Shown: piece after piece, positions 59,108 to 64,000 of the stretch
How the letters are laid out: each line of letters opens with the position of its first letter
How positions within the stretch are numbered: the first letter of the stretch is position 1
NCBI GenBank assembly: GCA_030271625.1
Contig: JARXKN010000001.1
Span: forward strand, 575,765-639,764
Length of the DNA stretch: 64,000 bases
Direction: 5' to 3'
Source: Patescibacteria group bacterium
Lineage (GTDB): Bacteria; Patescibacteriota; Saccharimonadia; Saccharimonadales; UBA4665
Notes under the pieces: model-generated
Databases searched by the model: none
Told to the model about the DNA's origin: nothing
The model's input: the letters and a program-made list of their open reading frames with translations, nothing else
Position numbers and translations under genes: made by a program

Positions 59108-59380
59108 ATGAGTCGTTCACTTAAAAAAGGTCCATTCATTGATTTCAAACTCGCCAAGAAGGTGAGTGCGTTAACTGGTGATGACCGTACCATTATTAAG
59201 ACTTGGGCCCGGGCTAGTACTATCGCGCCTGACTTCGTTGGCCGAACGATTGCTGTCCACAACGGTAAAGTACACGTGCCGGTTTTCGTTACCGAAAACA
59301 TGGTTGGCCACAAGCTAGGTGAGTTTAGTCCAACCCGTAAGTTCCGCTCACACGGCGGTAAGTTAGCGAAGGGCAAATAG
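59108..59380 (+). CDS. rpsS: 30S ribosomal protein S19 (uS19)
   Basis: 90 residues: [19 protein letters not shown] start, [36 protein letters not shown] (split). Head-domain protein binding with S13. Abuts rplV. Confidence 0.97.
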   Translation: MSRSLKKGPFIDFKLAKKVSALTGDDRTIIKTWARASTIAPDFVGRTIAVHNGKVHVPVFVTENMVGHKLGEFSPTRKFRSHGGKLAKGK

Positions 59381-59776
59381 ATGGCAGTGCACGCATTAGC
59401 TAAGGGCGTTCGTATGAGCCCCCGCAAAGTTGCCGTTGTTGCCGCCTTAGTCCGTGGCCGCACCGTCGAAGACGCCCTGACAATTCTAGAGCACACTCCC
59501 CGCCGCAGCGCCCTAGCCGTCAGCAAAGTTATTGCTAGCGCTAAGGCCAACGCTGACCATAATCATGGCCTAAAGCCAGGCACCCTTAAGATTACCGAAA
59601 TTACTGTCACGCACGGCCCTCGCCTCAAGCGTTTCCGTCCTGCTGCCCATGGTCGCGCCTTACCGTTCATGCGCCGTACTAGTCACATCCGCGTCACCGT
59701 TGATGGTGAAGTCCGTGAAATTAAGAAATCAACAACTGCTGCCAAACCAGCAGTTAAGAAAGAGGAGACAAAGTAA
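59381..59776 (+). CDS. rplV: 50S ribosomal protein L22 (uL22)
   Basis: 131 residues: RMSPRKVAVVAALVRGRTV, then the tunnel hairpin KRFRPAAHGRALPFMRRTSH and HIRVTVDGE. The last ~18 residues are Lys/Ala-rich. Overlaps rpsC by one base. Confidence 0.96.
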   Translation: MAVHALAKGVRMSPRKVAVVAALVRGRTVEDALTILEHTPRRSALAVSKVIASAKANADHNHGLKPGTLKITEITVTHGPRLKRFRPAAHGRALPFMRRTSHIRVTVDGEVREIKKSTTAAKPAVKKEETK

Positions 59777-60405
59777 TGGGCCAAAAAGTTAACCCAATCA
59801 GCATGCGTCTCCAGCTTAACAAAGACTGGCGCAGCAAATGGTTTGCTGGTAAGCAAGATTACGCCGCTTACCTAAAAAGTGACCTACAAGTTCGTAGCCT
59901 TATCGCTAAGAAGCTTGGTTCACGGGCGGCTATTAATAAAGTTGATATCACTCGCACACCTAACTTAGTAACGGTCACAATTGCTACTGCTAAAGCCGGT
60001 GTTGTCATTGGCCGTGGTGGTGCTGGTGCAACCGAACTGAAGACAGCGATTGAAAAAATTTATGCGATTCCTGTCCGCATTAACATCGAAGAAGTTAAAA
60101 AGCCTGATATGTACGCCAAGCTGGTTGCCGAGAACATTGCCCACCAGATCGAGCGCCGTATGAGTTTCCGCCGTGCTATTAAGAGCGCTAGTGCCGCAAC
60201 CATGCGTGGTGGCGCTAAGGGTATCCGTATTCAGGTAGCCGGTCGTTTGAACGGTGCCGAAATGAGCCGGACTGAAAAAGAAGTCCAGGGTTCAGTCCCA
60301 TTGCACACTATCCGCGCCGATATTGATTACGCGCAAGTTAATGCTCAGACCGTCGCCGGTATCATTGGCGTCAAAGTCTGGATTTATAAGGGCGAGGTAC
60401 TGTAG
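59776..60405 (+). CDS. rpsC: 30S ribosomal protein S3 (uS3)
   Basis: 209 residues: [22 protein letters not shown] domain with [20 protein letters not shown] (~76-95), [20 protein letters not shown] and the C-terminal [12 protein letters not shown]. Mid-length S3 without the long tail. Confidence 0.97.
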   Translation: MGQKVNPISMRLQLNKDWRSKWFAGKQDYAAYLKSDLQVRSLIAKKLGSRAAINKVDITRTPNLVTVTIATAKAGVVIGRGGAGATELKTAIEKIYAIPVRINIEEVKKPDMYAKLVAENIAHQIERRMSFRRAIKSASAATMRGGAKGIRIQVAGRLNGAEMSRTEKEVQGSVPLHTIRADIDYAQVNAQTVAGIIGVKVWIYKGEVL

Positions 60406-60407
60406 CC

Positions 60408-60821
60408 ATGTTGATGCCAAAACGAACTAAGTTCCGTCGGATCCGTAAGGGTAAAATCCGTGGCGTTGCTACCTCTGGCCACTACATTGCCTTTGGTGAA
60501 TTCGCGCTCCAGGCTCAGGGCCACGAACGAATTACCGCCCGTCAAATTGAAGCCTCCCGTCAGGCTATGACCCGCTACATCAAGCGTGGTGGTAAAATCT
60601 GGATCCGCATCTTCCCTCACATCGCTGTGACTCGTAAGCCACAGGATGTAAAGATGGGTAGCGGTAAAGGTAGCCCAGAATTCTACGTTGCCAAGGTTAA
60701 GCCTGGTACCATCTTGTTTGAAATGCAGGGCGTCAGTGAAGAAATTGCCCGAGAAGCTATGCGCCTCGCCGCCCACAAGTTACCTGTTAAAACTAAGTTT
60801 TTGACACGAGAGGAAGCATAA
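60408..60821 (+). CDS. rplP: 50S ribosomal protein L16 (uL16)
   Basis: 137 residues: [19 protein letters not shown], the usual L16 opening, which fixes the first [33 protein letters not shown] (split) and [22 protein letters not shown]. Binds at the A-site finger region. Confidence 0.97.
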   Translation: MLMPKRTKFRRIRKGKIRGVATSGHYIAFGEFALQAQGHERITARQIEASRQAMTRYIKRGGKIWIRIFPHIAVTRKPQDVKMGSGKGSPEFYVAKVKPGTILFEMQGVSEEIAREAMRLAAHKLPVKTKFLTREEA

Positions 60822-60822
60822 T

Positions 60823-61023
60823 ATGAAAATTGCTGAAATCCGTAAATTATCAACTAGTGATCTCGCCAAAGAGAGCACTAAGTTGCGTGAAGAAATAACC
60901 GAACTCAAGCGACGCTTGCACATGGGTGAAGTCCAAAATGTGCGAGTTATTCGTACTAAGCGCAAGGATTTAGCTCGCATGCTAACCGTGCTTGGTGAGC
61001 AACTCGTAAAGGAGAACATCTAA
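60823..61023 (+). CDS. rpmC: 50S ribosomal protein L29 (uL29)
   Basis: 66 residues, two-helix protein at the tunnel exit: MKIAEIRKLSTSDLAKES, LKRRLHMGEVQNVRVIRTKRKDLARM (split). Ends with TAATG overlap with rpsQ. Confidence 0.94.
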   Translation: MKIAEIRKLSTSDLAKESTKLREEITELKRRLHMGEVQNVRVIRTKRKDLARMLTVLGEQLVKENI

Positions 61024-61355
61024 TGGCCCGCAGTATTATCGGCACCGTATCATCCTCTAAGGGTGACAAGACTATTGTCGTTACGGTCCACACCCGTAAA
61101 ACCCACCCGTTGTATCGCAAGCAGTACACCGTTACCAGCAAGTTTATGGCTCACGATGAAAAGAATGAAGCCCAGACAGGGGACAAAGTTTCAATTATTG
61201 AGACACGTCCGTTGAGCGCTCGCAAACGTCACATTTTAGAGCGCATCATCGAAAAGCCAGCTTTGCGTGAGGATTCATTAACTCTGACCCAAGCTACGGC
61301 TGCTGAAAAGCAAGTAACTAAAATAGCGCGAGCCAAGAAAGTCGAGGACGAGTAA
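61023..61355 (+). CDS. rpsQ: 30S ribosomal protein S17 (uS17)
   Basis: 110 residues: [59 protein letters not shown]. The core ends near residue 80; about 28 further residues form an extended Glu/Ala/Lys-rich tail. Confidence 0.95.
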   Translation: MARSIIGTVSSSKGDKTIVVTVHTRKTHPLYRKQYTVTSKFMAHDEKNEAQTGDKVSIIETRPLSARKRHILERIIEKPALREDSLTLTQATAAEKQVTKIARAKKVEDE

Positions 61356-61723
61356 TGATCCAACAAGAATCACGCCTCGTTGTCTGCGACAACAGTGGTG
61401 CTAAAGAAATTCTTTGCATCCGTGTCCTTGGTGGCACGCGCAAGCGTTATGCTCGCGTTGGTGACATTATTGTTGCTACCGTCAAAGAAGCTAACCCAAG
61501 CGGTGCTGTTAAGAAGAAGAGCGTTATCAAAGCCGTCGTTGTCCGTACCCGCGACACGATTCGTCGCAAAGATGGCTCAACCATCAGTTTTGATGACAAC
61601 GCTGCCGTTGTCATTGGCGACGATAAAGCGCCTCGCGCCACCCGTATCTTTGGTCCAGTTCCTCGTGAACTGCGTGATCTTGGCTACGCTAAAATTATTT
61701 CGCTTGCACCGGAGGTCTTATAA
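61355..61723 (+). CDS. rplN: 50S ribosomal protein L14 (uL14)
   Basis: 122 residues: [60 protein letters not shown] and [23 protein letters not shown]. Full-length and typical. Ends GGAGGTCTTATAATG, with the Shine-Dalgarno for rplX inside. Confidence 0.97.
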   Translation: MIQQESRLVVCDNSGAKEILCIRVLGGTRKRYARVGDIIVATVKEANPSGAVKKKSVIKAVVVRTRDTIRRKDGSTISFDDNAAVVIGDDKAPRATRIFGPVPRELRDLGYAKIISLAPEVL

Positions 61724-62076
61724 TGAGTACCGATAGAACTAACAACGCTCCAAAAGCGGTTAAGATTCGCTTGAATAAGGGCGACACCGTAATTGTGCGA
61801 ACTGGCAAATATAAAGGCCAGACTGGAAAAGTTACGGCTACCCACCCTCGTGAGAATAAGGTAACCGTTGAAGGCATTAACATTGTTAAAAAACACGTTA
61901 AGCCGAACCAGGCCCACCCACAGGGAGCAATTGTTGAACTAACCAAGCCATTATGGGTCAGTAAAGTCGCAATTGTGGAACCCACCAGTAAGAAAGCTAG
62001 CCGCATTGGCTACAAATTAAACGATGATGGTACTAAGACGCGCGTCTACAAGTCCACCGGAAAGGAGATCAAGTAA
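61723..62076 (+). CDS. rplX: 50S ribosomal protein L24 (uL24)
   Basis: 117 residues: KIRLNKGDTVIVRTGKYKGQ KOW motif (~14-33), TGKVTATHPRENKVTVEGIN and the C-terminal GYKLNDDGTKTRVYKSTGKEI.  ATG overlaps the rplN stop. Confidence 0.95.
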   Translation: MSTDRTNNAPKAVKIRLNKGDTVIVRTGKYKGQTGKVTATHPRENKVTVEGINIVKKHVKPNQAHPQGAIVELTKPLWVSKVAIVEPTSKKASRIGYKLNDDGTKTRVYKSTGKEIK

Positions 62077-62690
62077 TGGCTGCCGAAACTGTAAAGAAAG
62101 CCGCTCCTAAAGCTGCTGCTAAAAAGTCCGAAGTAAGCGTTAAAGCTCGTTTACGAATCCAGTATAACGATGTCATCGCCAAAGAACTCCTGAAGGAACT
62201 TGGTCTGACTAACGCTCACCAGGTGCCGCGTCTGCAGAAGATTGTCGTTAATGTTGGTCTTGGTAAAGCTAAAGATGACAAGAAAATCATGGAAGTAGCT
62301 ACTAACACTCTCCGTAAGATCACTGGTCAATCGCCAATCCAAACTACTGCTAAAAATTCTATCGCTGGCTTTAAGCTGCGCGAAGGCAACAAGATTGGTC
62401 TTAAAGTAACTCTACGCGGTGAAAAGATGTACGAATTCTTAGACCGTATGATTACTGTGGTACTGCCTCGTCTGCGTGACTTCCACGGTGTCTCAGCTAA
62501 AGCTTTTGACGGCCAAGGCAACTACAGCCTCGGTATGATTGATCAGTCGGTTTTCCCGGAACTTCCATTTGAAGAAACCACCACGCCGCATGGCCTCCAA
62601 GCCGTGTTTGTGATTGACTGTGAAGAGAAAGCTCATGCCCGAGCCCTGTTAGAAAAATTCGGTATGCCGTTTGAAAAGGAGAACAAGTAA
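62076..62690 (+). CDS. rplE: 50S ribosomal protein L5 (uL5)
   Basis: 204 residues: core [24 protein letters not shown] ([14 protein letters not shown], ~49-62), [25 protein letters not shown] (split), [19 protein letters not shown]. The first ~25 residues are an Ala/Lys-rich extension not present in most L5 proteins. Contacts 5S rRNA. Confidence 0.96.
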   Translation: MAAETVKKAAPKAAAKKSEVSVKARLRIQYNDVIAKELLKELGLTNAHQVPRLQKIVVNVGLGKAKDDKKIMEVATNTLRKITGQSPIQTTAKNSIAGFKLREGNKIGLKVTLRGEKMYEFLDRMITVVLPRLRDFHGVSAKAFDGQGNYSLGMIDQSVFPELPFEETTTPHGLQAVFVIDCEEKAHARALLEKFGMPFEKENK

Positions 62691-62691
62691 T

Positions 62692-62961
62692 ATGGCCAAG
62701 AAATCTATCGTCGTTCGCGATGAAAAGCGTATCCGCATGATCGCTCAGTACGCTGCCAAGCGTGCCGAGCTAAAAGAATTAGGCGACCTGGAAGGGCTAG
62801 CTAAGTTGCCACGTAACAGCTCCCCAACTCGTCGTACTAACCGCTGTTTTGAAACCGGTCGCCCGCGCGGCTACATGCGCCAGTTTGGCCTGAGTCGTAT
62901 TAGCTTCCGTGAACATGCCAGCAAGGGCGAAATCCCTGGTGTAACGAAAGCGAGTTGGTAA
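62692..62961 (+). CDS. rpsN: 30S ribosomal protein S14 (uS14), zinc-free type
   Basis: 89 residues from ATG 62692, which follows AAGGAGAACAAGTAAT; the longer upstream frame is inside rpl[22 protein letters not shown] (split) and [22 protein letters not shown] are conserved. Only one Cys is present, so this is the zinc-free (C-minus) form of S14. Confidence 0.95.
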   Translation: MAKKSIVVRDEKRIRMIAQYAAKRAELKELGDLEGLAKLPRNSSPTRRTNRCFETGRPRGYMRQFGLSRISFREHASKGEIPGVTKASW

Positions 62962-62962
62962 T

Positions 62963-63364
62963 ATGAGTACTACTTCTACCGATCCAATCGCTGACATGCT
63001 GAGTCGCATCCGTAATGCCATCGCCGTTCGTAAGAACGCAGTTAGCTTACCGCACTCTAACGTCAAAGAATCTGTTGCTCGTATGCTGGCTGCTAACAAC
63101 TTTATCGATGCCGTTAGTGTCGAAAAAGCCACTGTTGGTAAGACTATGACCTTGCAACTTTTCCCAGAGAACAGCAATGCTCGCATTACTGAAATCAAGC
63201 GCCTGAGCAAGCCTGGTCGTCGTCACTACGTAAATTCACAAGCGATTCCAATTGTGATGCGCGGTCGTGGTTTGGTTATTGTCTCAACTTCCAAGGGTCT
63301 TATGACTGGTGTTGACGCCAAGAAAGCCAAAATTGGCGGCGAATTAATTTGTAAAGTTTATTAG
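62963..63364 (+). CDS. rpsH: 30S ribosomal protein S8 (uS8)
   Basis: 133 residues: DPIADMLSRIRNAIAVRKNA, SLPHSNVKESVARML, and the C-terminal SKPGRRHYVNSQAIP and GRGLVIVSTSKGLMTGVDAK. Starts one base after the rpsN stop. Confidence 0.96.
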   Translation: MSTTSTDPIADMLSRIRNAIAVRKNAVSLPHSNVKESVARMLAANNFIDAVSVEKATVGKTMTLQLFPENSNARITEIKRLSKPGRRHYVNSQAIPIVMRGRGLVIVSTSKGLMTGVDAKKAKIGGELICKVY

Positions 63365-63387
63365 AAAGATTATAAGGATATATAACT

Positions 63388-63927
63388 ATGAGTCGTATAG
63401 GAAAACTGCCGATCGCCATTCCGAGCGGTGTGACAATCACTATCGAGCCTGATGAAGTTACTGTTGCCGGGAGCAAAGGCACCCTCAAGCAGTTCACCAT
63501 GCCTGATATTACTGTCACCCAAGAAAATGGTGAAGTTCTAGTCAAGCGCGCCAATGATGACCCAAAGATTCGTGCTAAGCACGGTCTGATGCGGGCCTTA
63601 CTAAACAACATGGTGCTGGGCGTCAGCACCGGCTTTAGTAAGAAGTTGGAAATTAATGGTGTTGGTTACCGAGTGGCTGCCCAAGGCGCCGGTCTTAAAC
63701 TGAACTTAGGTTTCTCTCACGATGTTATCTTTAACCTACCAGCTGGTGTGACCGCTGCCGTTGAAGCTAATACTATTACTGTCACCGGCATTAGCAAACA
63801 GCAAGTCGGTCAGGTTGCTGCCGAGATTCGGGCCCTTAAAAAACCAGAACCATACAAGGGCAAAGGTATTAAGTACGAAGGTGAACGCATTATCCGCAAG
63901 AGCGGTAAGAGCGGTAAGGACAAGTAG
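63388..63927 (+). CDS. rplF: 50S ribosomal protein L6 (uL6)
   Basis: 179 residues: MSRIGKLPIAIPSGVTITIE, ALLNNMVLGVSTGFSKKLEI, NGVGYRVAAQGAGLKLNLGF and KPEPYKGKGIKYEGERIIRK. Two-domain L6 near the sarcin-ricin loop. AAGGAT precedes the ATG. Confidence 0.97.
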   Translation: MSRIGKLPIAIPSGVTITIEPDEVTVAGSKGTLKQFTMPDITVTQENGEVLVKRANDDPKIRAKHGLMRALLNNMVLGVSTGFSKKLEINGVGYRVAAQGAGLKLNLGFSHDVIFNLPAGVTAAVEANTITVTGISKQQVGQVAAEIRALKKPEPYKGKGIKYEGERIIRKSGKSGKDK

Positions 63928-63932
63928 GAATT

Positions 63933-64000
63933 ATGAATATTTTACAGAAGAAATTACACAACCGTTCACAACGCCAAGGCCGCATTCGAGCCGTCGTATC
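63933..64000 (+). CDS. rplR: 50S ribosomal protein L18 (uL18), 5' part
   Basis: The first 22 codons, running off the right edge. NRSQRQGRIRAVVS matches the L18 N-terminus (RxRRVRAxVSGT pattern), and the position after rplF is where L18 belongs in the spc cluster. GTAGGAATT precedes the ATG. Confidence 0.8.
   Translation, partial: MNILQKKLHNRSQRQGRIRAVV

Noticed and set aside
1..64000. Alternative genetic code with TGA as Gly
   Set aside because: Several genes end in TGA at their normal family length (gatB at 7070), and all conserved proteins read correctly with the standard code.
1..64000. CRISPR arrays, insertion sequences, prophage
   Set aside because: I found no regularly spaced direct repeats, transposase or integrase motifs, or phage structural genes.

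Overview
The window looks like a chromosomal segment of a Patescibacteria (CPR) bacterium, most likely Candidatus Saccharibacteria (TM7). This is inferred from protein style and gene neighbourhoods, since no rRNA is present. Genes are tightly packed, many are housekeeping or translation genes, and no amino-acid or cofactor biosynthesis is visible. TGA is used as an ordinary stop (for example gatB ends in TGA), so the code is standard, unlike Gracilibacteria/SR1. Base composition is roughly half GC by eye. I see no insertion sequences, CRISPR arrays or prophage.

Layout. 1-8.7 kb: the end of an unknown gene, uvrB, a convergent alpha/beta-hydrolase-like gene, then a translationally coupled gatC-gatA-(membrane protein)-gatB-galU operon and two small membrane/YtxH-like genes. 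8.7-17.8 kb: dnaE, a CAP-domain secreted protein and a TrmH-type methyltransferase on the minus strand, a cysteine-free PilB/GspE ATPase, a WhiB-like iron-sulfur protein, rplS, rnhB, a YraN nuclease-like gene and a small unknown gene. 17.8-30 kb: M1 aminopeptidase (minus), nusA, clpC under a CIRCE operator, an HExxH membrane protein, radA and a large class A penicillin-binding protein (minus). 30-41.2 kb: tyrS, a methyltransferase, recG, a His-rich helical protein, rsmD, tRNA-Leu(UAG), a hydrolase, hisS, a YdjM-like membrane protein, tig, clpP under a second near-identical CIRCE promoter, and an unknown gene. 41.4-48.9 kb: rpoB-rpoC. 49-64 kb: a secreted protein, then rpsL-rpsG-(Cys-rich protein)-fusA, tuf, a 59-codon gene, rpsJ as a stand-alone unit, three accessory genes, and the rplC-D-W-B-rpsS-rplV-rpsC-rplP-rpmC-rpsQ-rplN-X-E-rpsN-rpsH-rplF-rplR operon running off the end.

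Regulation. About fifteen genes have a -10 hexamer ending only 5-9 nt before the start codon, usually with a TGN extended -10 and no -35. This predicts widespread leaderless mRNAs. Genes inside operons, especially ribosomal ones, instead carry Shine-Dalgarno sequences or overlap the preceding stop codon. Two protease genes (clpC, clpP) share a promoter whose -35 box lies inside the CIRCE loop. The nusA promoter is followed immediately by an intrinsic-terminator-like hairpin.

Most unusual points. EF-G lacks the canonical guanine-recognition motifs (NKIN instead of NKxD, and a GGDG sequence where SAxK is expected). RNA polymerase beta' has lost the cysteines of its N-terminal zinc site and three of four at the second site. 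TyrRS has TIGN in place of HIGH. A WhiB-like protein occurs outside Actinobacteria. rpsJ is cut off from the S10 operon by its own promoter and terminator.
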